Part shown: piece by piece, positions 46,925-59,223 of the stretch | Position numbering within the stretch: the stretch's first letter is position 1 | How the letters are laid out: the number at the start of each line of letters is the position of its first letter | DNA from: Arbacia lixula | Taxonomy: Eukaryota > Echinodermata > Echinoidea > Arbacioida > Arbaciidae | DNA: 64,000 nucleotides | NCBI GenBank assembly: GCA_963669155.1 | Contig: OZ022589.1 | Span: 14,958,272-15,022,271, forward strand | Direction: 5' to 3' | Made by a program: the position numbers and the translations under genes | The notes under the pieces: model-generated | What the model was told of the DNA's origin: nothing | The model's input: the letters and a program-made list of their open reading frames with translations, nothing else | The model's database searches: none

Positions 46925-47959
46925 TGTGGGGCATGCACCACAGACAGCTACGGTTGATATCAATCGGATATTCTTATCGAGAAGAAGTTGCCATATGTAA
47001 ATCCATCGATTGATTGCAAAATCATATGTATGCTTGGGCTTGTGATACATGCCAGTATTGCGACACTATGAGTTGCAATATATACAGTATAAACTTTGCA
47101 AAGAACCGCAAAGTTGCTACATATTGCAACTCGCTATCTATGACACGGCTGGATTGAGAACTTGATATTGTACGCCTATCAAATATGCCATACGCACTCC
47201 ACACGGCACAATGATAATGATTGATAATTGTACTGTATTTGAAAGCATCAAACTACAGCATTTAATCACCCGTCGTGTGGAGAGCATACAGACGGCCTTC
47301 CGTCAAAATTAATGGTTCTGCTTGACGTGCTCAGTGGGTTATCTAGGTTATAATTTCTCACACAACCGAGGCTAAGGAGCGAAAATTAACCCCAACAATC
47401 GAGGAGAAAAATGAGTTTAGTATTTGCAAGGAATATGCATTGTCCAGCCTATTATAGTGAACGAAGGTCATTGCTGGACACAGCGTCTATCTTATTGCGC
47501 TCCTTCTTCACAGCATGAAATCCCCCCATCCCCACCCCCACCCCCCAAAAAAAAACGAAAGAAAAGAAAGAAAAGGCTCAAATATACCACATGTATTTTC
47601 GTTAAAAGTGTAAAGGATTCGTAGAATTTGGGCATATCTGCTTTTGTATGGACCTAACGCGTTGTTTGTTTACATAATCATATTCGAGTTAAATCTTTTT
47701 TTTGCACGTGCATGTATAATCATTACCCTGTCTTATGTCATTTTTTTTTATAACAAGAACCGAAAACGATATTTAGTGTGTGACTTTATTTAAGAAACCT
47801 TGCGCCATCACAAACAACTGTATCATCGCAATATAAGTATACACGGACGATTTGGTGCAACCAAATATTGAAAATTATCGGCAGAAATAGCTCCAAATTA
47901 TAGATGTTAACTTTTTTTTCTGTTGTTGTAGATCGGGATGAGCAGGAGAGTTGGGAGGT
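46925..47959. other. Unassigned A+T-rich DNA
   Basis: GTTGCAATAT near 47073 and ATATTGCAACTC near 47120 form a short inverted repeat. Otherwise nothing is recognised. Confidence 0.45.
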
Positions 47960-47975
47960 GGGGGGGGGGGGGGGG
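47960..47975. repeat. G16 homopolymer
   Basis: An uninterrupted run of 16 G following GGGAGGT. Confidence 0.95.
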
Positions 47976-48159
47976 CAATCCCCCTGAAGTCCCTGGCACT
48001 GCTTTTTGCGTATATTGCTTGAGCAATAATCAGCGCGATCAAGTGCGTTTGTCAACATAGTGAAATTACCATCCACGATGCAAACATTTGTTTGTTGACG
48101 CCTGACGGGTTCTTTATTAGAAACCTCCTGATAACTGGTTAGCTAAGGAAGCAGTGTCT

Positions 48160-48416
48160 TGAAGGAAAGACAGGGTGACGTAGAAAGGAGAGGACGAGAG
48201 AATGGGATGGGGGAAGAACAAAGGATTGGAGAGCTAGGGGAATGGGTTTTTGTGGACGATGATATCAGCTGAAAGAAGAGGGTGCAGGGTGGTATAGGAC
48301 ATGGGTAGAATGTGAAGATGCAGTGAGAACGAGAGATAGAGAGAGAGAGGGAGAGAGAGTGTGAGGGAGAGAGGGAGAGAGAGAGAGAGAGAGAGATAGA
48401 GAGGGAGAGAGAGAAA

Positions 48417-48471
<55 letters not shown>

Positions 48472-48603
48472 TGACAGAAAGTACAGTACATATGATAGTG
48501 TGGGGAAAGAAATCCTCTATAGGGAGATAGGAGATAGAGAGAAAGAAGGAGGGGGAAGAGAGAAAGAGAAAGAGAGGGAGAGAGAGGGGGGAGATAGATA
48601 GAT

Positions 48604-48647
<44 letters not shown>

Positions 48648-48660
48648 AGACAGACAGACA
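48160..48660. repeat. Large compound (GA)n tract
   Basis: Two long GA blocks (about 48325-48470 and 48535-48650) are separated by about 60 bp. A short phrase, GTGTGGGGAA with TTCTATAGGRAAT nearby, occurs at about 48499-48525 and 48687-48715, showing local duplication. Confidence 0.95.
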
Positions 48661-49189
48661 TATAGAATGTAGAGAGAATATAAAAGTGTGGGGAATTAAT
48701 TCTTCTATAGGAAATAATTATTTCCTCAACTTCATCCTTCTCCTTACATATATATATATATATGTTTTATATCCTCGTTCCTGTCAGCCTCCTTCTCTCA
48801 ACTTATGTGTGTTTTCGTTCTCCTCCTGTCCTCCCATCTTCAATCATTCATCCACACCTATCTTGCTTTCCTTATCCTCTACCATGTCCGGTCGCTTCGT
48901 CTTCCACTCCATCTTAAAATCAATCTCCTCTTACTCGTGCTATGCTTATCCTGATCCTTCTCTTTCTTCTTTATCCCCCCTCTTTCTCCAGCCCTTATAT
49001 ATTAACGAACTTATCTTTGCTATCTTTTTGACACTATTTGTTTGTCTCCTTCTCGTTTCTCATTCATCTTCTTCTCAACTGATTTCTCTTTCATCTTCAG
49101 CGAACTCTCTTGTACTCCTCCGCTCATCTTGTACCCCCTTCATGTCCTTTGCTAGGACACCGTTCGTCGTCCCTCGGTTCCTTTACGTG
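48661..49189. repeat. (TA)n and polypyrimidine tract
   Basis: A short TATATATA run at about 48748-48764 is followed by T/C-rich DNA. The 257-codon plus frame starting at 48686 is mostly compositional Ser/Leu/Phe. Confidence 0.75.
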
Positions 49190-49474
49190 CAAATGGAAAT
49201 GACCTATTGTGACTTACAGAAACAACATCTTCTCCCTACATCCTCGTCAGCTCCCGAGTGCGAGCCCGCACCCCCACCCCTCCATACCTACCGGCCCCCT
49301 CCCCGCTCCCTCGCACACCCTCGCCCTCCTCGAAAGAAAACGGCTCATGGCACCCTCAAGTGTTGCTGGAGAGCCAAATCCAAATTTGAGAAACGTCCTA
49401 CAAGATGTTTTTCCGCGGTCTCGAGCGGGCCCTTGGAAGGAAAACCATCCCGTCGCTGAATTGTATTGACTCAC
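49190..49474 (+). other. GC-richer segment open in several frames, possible exon
   Basis: Two plus-strand frames and one minus-strand frame are open. One plus frame contains MAPSSVAGEPNPNLRNVLQD and ends PVAELY-stop at about 49467. The other contains GTLKCCWRAKSKFEKRPTRC and stops at 49457-49459. The GC content and amino-acid mix are less repeat-like than upstream. No splice donor or family is recognised. Confidence 0.25.
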
Positions 49475-49492
49475 TGTATCCCTTAACCCCTC

Positions 49493-49562
49493 ACACCACC
49501 ACCTGTTGGATAACCCATTGCCTTCCTACACATCTGTGTGTCAATGTTAATACGAGGGTTAA
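49493..49562. repeat. TTAACCC-bounded inverted ends (weak)
   Basis: TTAACCCCTCACACCACC faces a right end reading TTAACCCTCGTATTAAC on the opposite strand. It is 70 bp. It may be related to the TTAA family but lacks its core. Confidence 0.25.
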
Positions 49563-50650
49563 AAGAACAGAACATAACAACCGAACGCGTTACAGGGGAG
49601 CGGAGTAGGTAGCGTGCCCATTGACTGCGCTATGGGACTACCTTTTGAGATGCGATTTTTGAACTATTTAGCAATATCGCCAAACACTGACAGTCCCAGG
49701 GTATTTGAATGCAACACTTAACGTCTGTTCCCGAGATAATTGGTGTCGTAACATCTAGTAAAAATCTGTAAGGACGAGCGACAATTATCGCATACCAAAT
49801 TAGGTACACATATTTCTATCGTACTTCCAACGTAACACGGTAATCGTAATCCGCAAATCCATAGTACAGAACATTTTTTTTTATCAAAATCAAAACATTT
49901 AGTCATTTAAAATTCATCAGTTTGTCATGACCAATCATTCTGTAATCTTTGAAGAAAAATTTTGTTTCCATTACATGTAATTGGATTTCTCATCAGATAT
50001 TAAACATGTCAATTTTATTTTAAACCAATTATAACTGTCGGTTGCATGCTTTCCCTTTTGCGGAATAACAACAACAAAATAAAGATGATTCAGAGTCTCT
50101 TTACGTCGTCTCTTCATGGTTGTCAGTGGCATTTCCATTACTACATAGCTGTTTATTATTATTATTTTTTTTTACATATTAGCGGTCGGAAATAAGGTAG
50201 TAAGTATTGTTGTGTACCTGATTATTAGTATGAGTATGTGTTTATTGGAGTAGAGGTATATACGACGTCAGCGGGTGTTAGTTCCATGTATTTTTTTTCA
50301 CTCTTAGCTTGTCTCTGTCGTCAGTTTCTATATCTCTCTGCTCTCTGCAGGACTGACCTCATTGCAACATACGCCCACCCATCATGCCCATTTAGCCGAA
50401 TGTCTATTAGATATCGATTACAGACGCCTCCTTGATATTCGGAGTTTGATTCCGGTAAGAAATCTCGGTGACTTCTTGTCTCTCCCCCACCATTACGGCC
50501 CGTGAGGTGCGCGCCACGATCCAATGAAATGTAATTAGCATGTGATCGATCGCACTCCCTGCCCCGAACTTTACCGTCAGTTCACACGGAGGGAGTTTTA
50601 CCCGTGGCGTGTGGCTAACCGACAGCCGAACTCGACCGTCCACATTGTGT
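49563..50650. other. Unassigned DNA
   Basis: No supported exon. The part from 50330 to 50650 is GC-richer and open in short frames. Confidence 0.4.
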
Positions 50651-50741
50651 ATTTACCCCCCGGCAAAGCGCTAGCCCGCCGCGGTGTTTACAATGTCGCC
50701 TCATGTAGCCATTAGGTTGCTTTGCCGCGGAGGGTAAACGC
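50651..50741. repeat. GC-rich inverted repeat
   Basis: TTTACCCCCCGGCAAAGC near 50651 faces GCTTTGCCGCGGAGGGTAAA near 50719-50738, about 50 bp apart. The stem lies in a CpG-rich stretch extending to about 50850. It may be a MITE remnant or a structured regulatory site. Confidence 0.45.
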
Positions 50742-51664
50742 TAGTGGTAACTAAAGCGGCGAGCGGCAGTTGGATACCGCATCAATGTGAACGTGCCTTT
50801 TACGCGGGAAAATGCGAAAAGCGCGCGTGAGGAAAGTGAGAGAAAACGGCAAAACAGGACAATGACGACTATCGACGGAGTGAATGGACCGTGGGGAAGA
50901 GGAAATATCGATAGTGTGCTTAAAACTAGAGAAGGGTATGTCAGAAAGGTAAGGTGGGAATAGGTCGATATACAATGGCGATGGCTAGCAATTACAGAAT
51001 GGTGGAGAAGGCAACAAAAATTGCAAAAATTATGAAACCGCACTTCTTTTTTATTTATTCATTTCGTAGTATTTACTCTGGGCAGCCCCTTCAGTGGTTA
51101 AATACTTTTCTTCCTGGAGGCCCTGGCTGCACTGTCGAAGTAACAGAGTTGAAAAAAGAGAGGATGAAATAAATAACAAGGAAGTAGAGAGGGAGACGGT
51201 CACTTATTAACTTTGGCCCCAAGTATGGAAAAGACCGTCATATTAAAGAACACATCGATGATGGATTGATAAATGATTAAATTTACGCTCAAAAAGATGG
51301 AAAATACCCTCTTCATTTCACGGAAGACTGTAGTAGATGTAAATATGATATTTTTTTGAGCTCGGGTTCATGATGAAGGGATTCTGGTACCTTGACTTTC
51401 GTAATATCCATGGAAACAAAAATATTAGTCTGTGATTAGAGTAAAACAGTATCGGGAACAAAATTGACACTATGCCCAAGTTGACTTGTGGCTACGTAGG
51501 ACTATAAGTTAAAAAAAAAAAAATAAAAGACATATCTGGATTTTAAGTTCATTTTTTTTGAAGAGACAAATTAAATTAATTTCAACCCTCTCCCAAAAAG
51601 ACATTAGATAAAGGAATAAATCAATACTTGTTATGATGAAGGCATCTGACCAACGAACATGTCT
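50742..51664. other. Unassigned DNA
   Basis: No recognisable exon or repeat. Short overlapping frames at 50741-51172 are not supported. Confidence 0.45.
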
Positions 51665-51756
51665 ATTAAATCCCTTGGCGCCATTGATTTGTGTGTGCAC
51701 ATGTAGCACACGTTAATCCATTGGAGCATGCGTTTATGTAGCACGTACTGAGTTAA
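51665..51756 (+). mobile_element. Short TTAA-bounded element, copy
   Basis: Starts TTAAATCCCTTGGCGCCA and contains GATTTGTGTGTGCACATGTA. It ends in TTAACTCAGTACGTGCTA on the opposite strand. It is 92 bp with TTAA at both ends. Confidence 0.55.
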
Positions 51757-52080
51757 ACCAAGCGGTTTGTAGTAACAAGTGCGCGCTCGCCTATTTACCC
51801 TTACGCGTTTGCATTTGTGTGTATTTTGTCATGAGTAATACAGACACACACCCACAGAGCAGTATTTTCTTTAGCAAGGATGAGTTAAGGATGATTTCAG
51901 GGTATATGGGGCGGTAGAGCTTAGCAGGCGGCACTGATGATATTGGCCAATAGGGCTTGCTTACGCCTCATTACCGAGCAAATGACCCGGATAGCATTCC
52001 TGTACGGACATGGCTGTATAAACTCACAATCAGTTGGACTGACGGAATAAGAACGATAAATACAAACAATTGTCTTGATT
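51757..52080. other. No recognisable feature
   Basis: Mixed sequence. Confidence 0.5.
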
Positions 52081-52094
52081 GTTACCATGGTTAC
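52081..52094. promoter_or_regulatory. X-box-like palindrome
   Basis: GTTACCATGGTTAC is a 14-base near-palindrome fitting the RFX X-box outline, with one deviation in the right half. Confidence 0.25.
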
Positions 52095-53060
52095 TACCGT
52101 TATGGTCATTAGGATGATCATTTAGTACGATGCTATTTTTTCCTTCACTTACAATATTCAGAAACGCGATATATTGGAAAGTATAAACATAAAACAGCCA
52201 ATCTGCGCAACCTAATTATGCTAATGGATGAAATGAATTCGAATGTCACGAATGTATTCCATTATGTTGCGGCCATTTCAAAGTCGACACATGAAAAAAG
52301 TGCCCTTTCTAATGAGGTTGGTCATGTTTAAATAACGTATTGTAGAAAGGTCTCCCATTGATCACATACAGAAACATACAACCGAAACATGAAATATGCA
52401 TAATTATAGACCTTGAACATGTAGATATAATTGGTGTTCTCCTTGCAATTACACTCCTATCAACGATGCGTGCATTAAAAAGTCAGGGATGAACCCCCTC
52501 TGAAACCCATCTCACACACAATTAGATGATTTCCCTTTCTACAACATCCGTGGTGTCCATTAGAGAAGGGGGAGAAATGTGATGTGACCGCCACCATGTC
52601 ATGTATTCAGCGCGGCTGATACAGTGTAGTCAGAAATGATCACTTAGTGGAAGAAGCGATAATTAACTGCAGATAATGCACGGTTCGCCTTTGTAGAATT
52701 GGCGTGTATTGCACATTAGTTCCTGTGCATCATTAAGACTGAGTGCAAAGGGGGCGGGACCAAGTTGACATTGTCAGCTTATGTTTCTTTTAACATGTTT
52801 AAAGCTACTAAAGGCTAAGATTAATCGTCGTGCCAGCCATGCACGTGATTCAGCACAGAATGGCCTTGTCATGAAATCTGTTTTGAATTGTACATTGGCC
52901 GTCCAACTTAGCTACGAAAATCGCTGTTTAAAACAAATGTCCGTCTGTATTAACCGTTGGATTTTATGTTGAATCCCTTTAGAACAGCATGAATTTGATT
53001 GTACTTATGCACAAAGCACATCATTTCAGAAAACCGGTATATATTTATGTTTATCTCGGG
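52095..53060. other. Unassigned DNA
   Basis: No supported exon or element. Confidence 0.5.
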
Positions 53061-53103
53061 GTACTACTACTACTACTAATACTACTACTACTTCTACTAC
53101 TTT
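53061..53103. repeat. (CTA)n microsatellite, imperfect
   Basis: ACTACTACT repeats with AAT and TCT substitutions. Confidence 0.9.
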
Positions 53104-53234
53104 TGCAAACATGCATCAATGAGGCAGAGAGATCTAAGATTAATGGTCTAGTAATATCATGTAAAATGATAATACGTCTACATTCATAATCATGATATTG
53201 GTTGGTTAGCTGGATGAGAATCGCACATGCTTCC

Positions 53235-53325
53235 TTAAACCCTTTATATACCAGTGTGTATTCATTCACGTGTAGTACACACAAACCCCATACAGTGCTA
53301 TTGTATTTGGCATACAAACGGTTAA
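53235..53325 (-). mobile_element. Short TTAA-bounded element, copy on minus strand
   Basis: The ends are TTAAACCCTTTATATACCA and, on the opposite strand, TTAACCGTTTGTATGCCA. Read on the minus strand the core is GGGGTTTGTGTGTACTACAC, matching the family core. It is 91 bp with intact TTAA at both ends. Confidence 0.65.
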
Positions 53326-54000
53326 TCGAGAAAACTCTCACATGTCACGTGTGAAGCGGGTTTTGAGTATAGCTTAGATGTTACGAAATGCAAATCCTGC
53401 CTGTCGTTGATACTGTCCCGAATCCCGCGGCAGCCATGCTTGTTGGTGGATAGATTGACCCCGACACGCTGTGATTATCCATAATGAATGAAGCGAGCTT
53501 CTCGACTTCGGGCAAACTGAGGTGCCCCGTAGGTAACCCTCTTTCGCGCCTTGCTCACCCTCTTACGGATGCCCCCCCCCCCCCATGTCATCCATTGTGT
53601 GTATACTCCTGCCATGCCTGGTGATCTCTCTAATGTACCTCCTTCTTTAGTGGAATATCGTGCTTACGTACACGTCATTCGACAACCTGTCAAGTCATAG
53701 TAAACGCATTGTACGACTCAAAACAAATTAATAGGTTAATTCCACTAAACATTCAGTTGGAGTTAGAAGCTACACAGGAAAGCTCAATGGTACACGTACG
53801 CTCTCTTCCAATTTGAGTTACGGTATTCAAGTACCCCTCTTCCATTCCCCACCCACAACATGTTTGGGAGTCATTCCTTCACCCTCTCTATCCCCTCTCC
53901 GTGGCTGTGTTGCAAATGTTGCAGAAAAGCTATACTGTGTACACGAACAAAAGTATTACATTAATATTCATCGCGGAGTGTGACGTGGTTAGCGTCGAAA
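53326..54000. other. Unassigned DNA with C13 run
   Basis: A C13 run lies at 53572-53584. No gene is recognised. Confidence 0.5.
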
Positions 54001-54108
54001 ACAAGAAAGAGAGAGATATGGATTGATAAAGAGAGAAAGGGGAAGAGAGAGAGAAGGAGGGAGAGAGCGAGCGAGACAGGGGGAGACATAGAGAGATGAA
54101 TATAAAGA

Positions 54109-54150
<42 letters not shown>

Positions 54151-54178
54151 GAGAGAGAGAGAGAGCGATAGAGAGCAA
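54001..54178. repeat. (GA)n tract
   Basis: Imperfect GA followed by perfect GA at about 54113-54139 and 54143-54165. Confidence 0.95.
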
Positions 54179-54643
54179 TAGTATAACATATAGAGGGACT
54201 GAAAAGGGAGCAGAGCATTCCTCAAATAATAAGAACAAGAAGAAGACAACAAACAGGAAAAAAAAACAATGTGCGTGTCTGCATGCTGATCTTTGATTTT
54301 GATGACGAATGGGGCTGCAAATGACTTATGAGGGTTACAGATAGCCCCCTTCAACGTTTCCCCCTTTGCATGCTCTCTTCAACATTCGACCGACAACCCC
54401 CCTTAACCAAGCAGAAAAGCGGATCGCTGGTTTTATTGGCGTGGATGTAGCGTCGTTTTGGATTTCGCCGCCCTTCCGTTTAGCTATGGGATGAGCATGT
54501 GTTGCGCATCCATCCGAATAAAGTGACCAGCTATCATCATATTATCATTAGCAACTAGATGCGTGATGCGGGCCGTAGTGAACGGGGTACAGCGCTTTCA
54601 TTTGGAAGTCATGTAACACGCCACTATGTTTGTGCCAGGTATG
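54179..54643. other. No recognisable feature
   Basis: Mixed sequence. Confidence 0.5.
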
Positions 54644-54738
54644 ACTTACACTTTATGATGCCAGATAAAATGCTGCTCTTCGGGATTCGTGTGCGTTACA
54701 GGTGAAAACAAATGTGCACGTGGCAAGTAAAGAGTTAA
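54644..54738 (+). mobile_element. Short TTAA-bounded element, copy
   Basis: The left end is decayed (CTTACACTTTATGATGCCAG). The core is GGGATTCGTGTGCGTTACAG. The right end reads TTAACTCTTTACTTGCCA on the opposite strand. CAGATAAAATGCTGCTCTTC in its left half matches the copy at 63000-63088 closely, so these two are the nearest relatives. Confidence 0.6.
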
Positions 54739-55751
54739 CAAGGTGAGACATCGATCAAGTAGCTCTACTTCGCAGACTGCTTAGCTTATATTACTATTAA
54801 TCTGTAGATCATCAGGCTGCATGAAAATGTCTCATGTTACAATCATCTATCCCTGCTATCTATTTGGCATTTTCCACCGCAGGTTAATCTATTAGAAATT
54901 GGTCGAAAACAGGACATGAAAGTGTGTATTTTGGGTGCGTTCATGCTGGCAAAATGCGTTAATCACACTCCTTCTAAGCCGCGTGGTATAACAGTTGCAC
55001 CTTCTCAGCAGCTGTGATCCGTTAACATAATGGGAGCAGAGAGAGAAGGGATATTAGAAAGAGAGAGAATATGAATAAGAGAGAGTGAAAACAAATATAA
55101 ATAAGAGAAAGAGAGAGAGAGAGAATCTGGACCGATTTGCCTATATTTACCAGTGTTAATTGCTTTGAAACTGACACCACAGTCGCTGATCTCGTATTGC
55201 TTTATGCATATATACATACTTTGTACCCCATCTAATCATGGCTGGCAATAAATCATGGAATATTTGATGATATACAGTCGTCGCCTCGTACAATTCTAAG
55301 GCATTTTCGCTTACCGAATTGAATGTATATATTGTGTTAAAGTTTTCTTTTATCTGCATCATATCATGACTATAATTGTCATCTCTTTAAAGTATCGTCG
55401 ATTTGCCAACAGAGAATATAAATCTAAGGACGTTGTGCTGTTCAATCCATTCATCAATATCAGCCATTATCATTTTAATACTCGTTGGGATAGTTTTTTC
55501 CAGGATAGTTTGCGTGCGCTTTACATGCAGTACACGGTACTCATATCATATATTACACGACACCAAGCCAGACAGCTGCGTAATACACATGGGCATTTAT
55601 GAACCGTAGCTATCGCGGTTAATCCTATATGTTTGGGCTCTGGTGAGCAGGGCGAATGGTATGCTCATAATTCCTCTGAGCACTACAAACAATCCGCTAA
55701 CTCTTTTTGTTATTGTTTTATTTCATTTTTTTTGTTTTTGATTTTGGCATG
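54739..55751. other. Unassigned DNA
   Basis: A short GA-rich patch lies at 55040-55125. Overlapping plus frames at 55366-55609 are not recognised. Confidence 0.45.
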
Positions 55752-56225
55752 AGGATGTACAGTATGCCAATGTGATGTAAAGGTTACCCTCTCATTACCA
55801 TTGGAAGAAAGATGTACAGAAAGCCAATAAGCTTGTAATGGTTACCCTATCATTACCATTGGAATGAAGATGTACAGAAAGCCAGTGAGCTTTCCAAGGC
55901 CTTGTGATGTAACGGCTACCCTCTCATTATCATTGGAATAAAGATGTACAGAAAGCCAATAAGCTTGTAACGGTTACCCTATCATTACCATTGGAATGAA
56001 AATGTGCAGTATGCCAATAAGCTTGTAATGGTTACCCTATCATTACCATTGGAATGAAGATGTACAGAAAGCCAATGAGCGTTCCAAGGCCTTGTGATGT
56101 AACGGTTACCCTCTCATTATCATTGGAATAAAGATGTAAATAAAGCCAATGAGCTTTTCAAGACCTGGTGATGTTGAGGTTACTCTGTCATTACCATTCC
56201 CATGAAGATATGTAGTTAGCCAATT
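55752..56225 (+). repeat. Minisatellite with 58- and 74-bp units
   Basis: Unit consensus: GATGTACAGAAAGCCAATAA, GCTTGTAATGGTTACCCTAT, CATTACCATTGGAATGAA. Unit starts are at 55752, 55811, 55869, 55943, 56001, 56059, 56133 and about 56205, giving spacings of 59, 58, 74, 58, 58, 74 and 72. The long units carry an extra TTCCAAGGCCTTGTG block. Units 55811, 55869 and 55943 recur as a group 190 bp later, which is a higher-order repeat. There is no coding frame. Confidence 0.9.
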
Positions 56226-57002
56226 GTTTTTTTTAAAGGCCCTGTAACAAAGGCCGTGTGAACATGCCCGTATTCGCACATAACAAGTACTGTGTATCCA
56301 TGCTCGGCTACCATTGTTTGTCAGAATCAAATCATATCTCTTCCACATTTCCCCATTTAACATTGTATACCACAATTGAACAAAGCCCCCGAATGAAAAT
56401 ATAATGACATAATATCTGATTATCGAACAACAAGGAGAAAACAAACTTGTTTACACACCACTGCGGACGAGACCCAGCATTTGTTATCATATTATGTTTC
56501 AATTTCTTGCGAGCGGGTGAGAAAATGAAGAAATAGCTCTCAGCCATTTCCCAACAGAACGCTCCACTCCTAAGACACATTGTGTTGGCCTGGATTTGCA
56601 ATCATGACTGGAAGAAAAACACACCTTCTGCAAATATGGCCACGTGCCCTCCACCTCACAGCAAAGTATTTTATATCTCTCCGGGTGCACCATCACACGT
56701 GATTGGGAATACAACCCGGATATTGTATCGCGAAGAAATCATATCGTGCGTTCAACTCACGACTGCTGTTAAAACATGTGAAAACTTTTTCTGATTTAAG
56801 ACACGTAAATGTGAATACACGCGAACATTAAAAACAAGTTTGAGTAATTTAGGTACTGCCCTTTTTCTTGTCAAATATTTGTAATGTAGGTGTATACAAG
56901 TTGTATAACCCAACGAGGCTATATTAATATTTAACGTTTACAGAGAAGTCTGATTGTAATAAGGACCTGACTTTGAGCAGAATCACCAGAGAGAAAAATA
57001 AC
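56226..57002. other. Unassigned DNA
   Basis: Frames at 56332-56794 overlap on both strands without support. Confidence 0.45.
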
Positions 57003-57115
57003 TTAACCCTTTGTGTCAAGAGAAGCTTAATCTACAAGAGATTTCTGTGCATTTGCAGAGAAAATTAAGAGTCCTCTGGTGTGTCTATTTTTTTGTAATG
57101 TTCTTGACACAGAAT
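57003..57115. repeat. Inverted-end segment starting TTAACCCTTTGTGTCAAGA
   Basis: TGTGTCAAGA near the left faces TCTTGACACA near 57102-57111. The segment starts with TTAA but its right boundary lacks a clear TTAA. Its interior does not share the short-family core, so it may be a different element. Confidence 0.35.
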
Positions 57116-58405
57116 CATGATATTCTAAGGTAATGTATAGAATGACTGCATTTATAGACTTTCTTATTAAGGGGATCACTTCAAGTTAATTTAAGGACAC
57201 ATGCTTGCTCGCCACTTCCTTACACGATCAACATGACCGAGAACCCATATAATGATAATAATTACCGGTACAACATAAATCAGACGAATCACTCGAACCG
57301 TGGCAAGTGGAAATTACGATTTCGTCTTAATATATTCTACCTTAAGCTACCAGAAAGATGACCAACTGTTGCCAAAGACTGACAAAAAGACGTATGTACT
57401 TGTATGTGTGTTTCTACCTTTTTGCGCCCGTACCTCTAAATGTATGTACTTATTTGCTTGTTTAATTTTATGTGAATGTGTGGAAAATGGAGACTCCTGC
57501 GATTATATTAATCCTTAAGTTTTGTAGTTAATCAATATCAAATCTACACTGCGTTATCGTGATTTCATTGCCTTGTTTGTGAGAATAAAATAATGTCAAA
57601 TTGGCGGATAGTGCGGGTTCCTCATCTGTATGATTTCATCTCAAGTATAGCAAGATAAATACGGTGGTGTATGCCTGCATTCAGATCAAGTCACGTTAAA
57701 TAATATTGCCTCGTGTAAAATATCACAGACGCATATGTGGATTAAAACTTACAGCGCTTAAATAAATAATATTAAAATGCAATACTCAATCGAAATGTGA
57801 CGTTTGTAAATCATTAAAGCTTGATGTACCACGAGAATCTTCTCCCACGAATGTTGCACACACAAAGTATTGCACAGCATTTTCTTTGGTAAAGAAAACG
57901 CAAATGCCTTCTCTTGGATGCGATGTAGCGTTCCCGTTTACGTACATAATACCCAAAACACAGTATTTTGTTCTTGCGGTTTTCCGGGCGTTTTTCATCC
58001 CATTTCCCCCTGTAATTGATATCCCGCGTGATTTATGGTACGTATCAACTTTGAAAGTTGAATTGATGAAACATAAACACTTAAGGTTTTTTTTTGCAAT
58101 GCATGATAAGTGGTAAGATTGTGAGAAGAGAAGATTTATAGCTGATGAGTAGAGGGAAAAAGATACGTAGACGAGTATACGATAGAATAAAAAAAGATGC
58201 AAACGACATAATGGTTAAAGGAGCAAGACAAGTGACAAAACTAAGTTTAAAAAAAAGACACAAAGGTTAAGGAGAGTTGATGGAGACAAAATATTGCTTT
58301 TGAGTGTCCTTGAGTCGGAATTTCAAAATTCGACTTGCCATGAATTATTCTTACGAAATCTCCAAATTGCTATACGCGAAACCACAGTTATTGACTGGTC
58401 CAACT
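57116..58405. other. A+T-rich unassigned DNA
   Basis: A minus-strand frame from 58202 to 57786 (138 codons, including SITGGNGMKNARKTARTKYC) is open, but a plus frame overlaps it and no splice sites or family are recognised. Confidence 0.35.
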
Positions 58406-58419
58406 GTTGCTATGGCAAC
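58406..58419. promoter_or_regulatory. X-box-like palindrome
   Basis: GTTGCTATGGCAAC fits the RFX X-box well, with complementary GTTGC and GCAAC halves. No transcription start is evident nearby. Confidence 0.35.
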
Positions 58420-59004
58420 GTGCACAAGTATAACTGTTAGATATACTTTCTGGAAGAAGAAAAGATCTCCGCTTGTCAATATTGAACCATCAGTCAATAA
58501 TTTGAAAGGAACACTTTCCCAGATGTAAATACCAAGTTTTGATACTTGAGTTCGCGGCCGTGCATTAAAAATGCATCACCATAGATTGAACAAACATCAA
58601 CACTGGTCGTCCGGAGAGTGTTCCATGCGGTTAGGGAAAGGAAACACAATTTGTTTACCCACACTTTATTCATGAGGAATTTGCTTTTTGTCAATGTACG
58701 TTAACATACCCCTTACGGTTTCCCGGGGAACTGAAGACGAATGCAAAAAATTGCATTTACAGCTTGATTCCATTCGAATTATAATATAACTCGATAAGTC
58801 TCAAACGTATTATTCGATCCTTTACATATCATGACGTCAACCTATCTTACCTTTACTTTGTTTCAATGCAATGTTTGTCTTCCTACCAATCCCGGAAACA
58901 TGATGGGAAAGAGATGAGGAGAAGGAAAAAGAATGGGAAAATTGAAATATATCTATACAAAGAGAAAAGAATAGGGAGGAAAGAATTGAACGAGGAGAAA
59001 CGGA
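58420..59004. other. Unassigned DNA
   Basis: Purine-rich near 58905-58985. No gene is recognised. Confidence 0.45.
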
Positions 59005-59017
59005 GGGGGGGGGGGGG
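59005..59017. repeat. G13 homopolymer
   Basis: Thirteen consecutive G. Confidence 0.95.
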
Positions 59018-59223
59018 CAAGCAGGTATAGGCAGATAGAGTTGGAATGGGGATGAGTGGATATACACAAACCATAATGTTAACATTACGATTTCATATGC
59101 AAAATCCTCATACAAACCATGCAACCGCGAATTCAACAAAAACATAATCTTACATGACAGGTATTATTAAAATACAATCTCGCAAGCAGTTAACGAAAAA
59201 TTGAGTAGTACAATATAAGCCAA

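Noticed and set aside
46530-47000. A 156-codon Thr/His-rich protein
   Set aside because: It lies almost wholly within the CA microsatellite.
48686-49459. A 257-codon plus-strand protein
   Set aside because: The first two thirds are T/C-rich compositional sequence. Only the final GC-richer part merits attention, and it is listed separately.
57786-58202. A 138-codon minus-strand gene
   Set aside because: Protein-like in part, but no start context, splice sites or family; a plus frame overlaps it.
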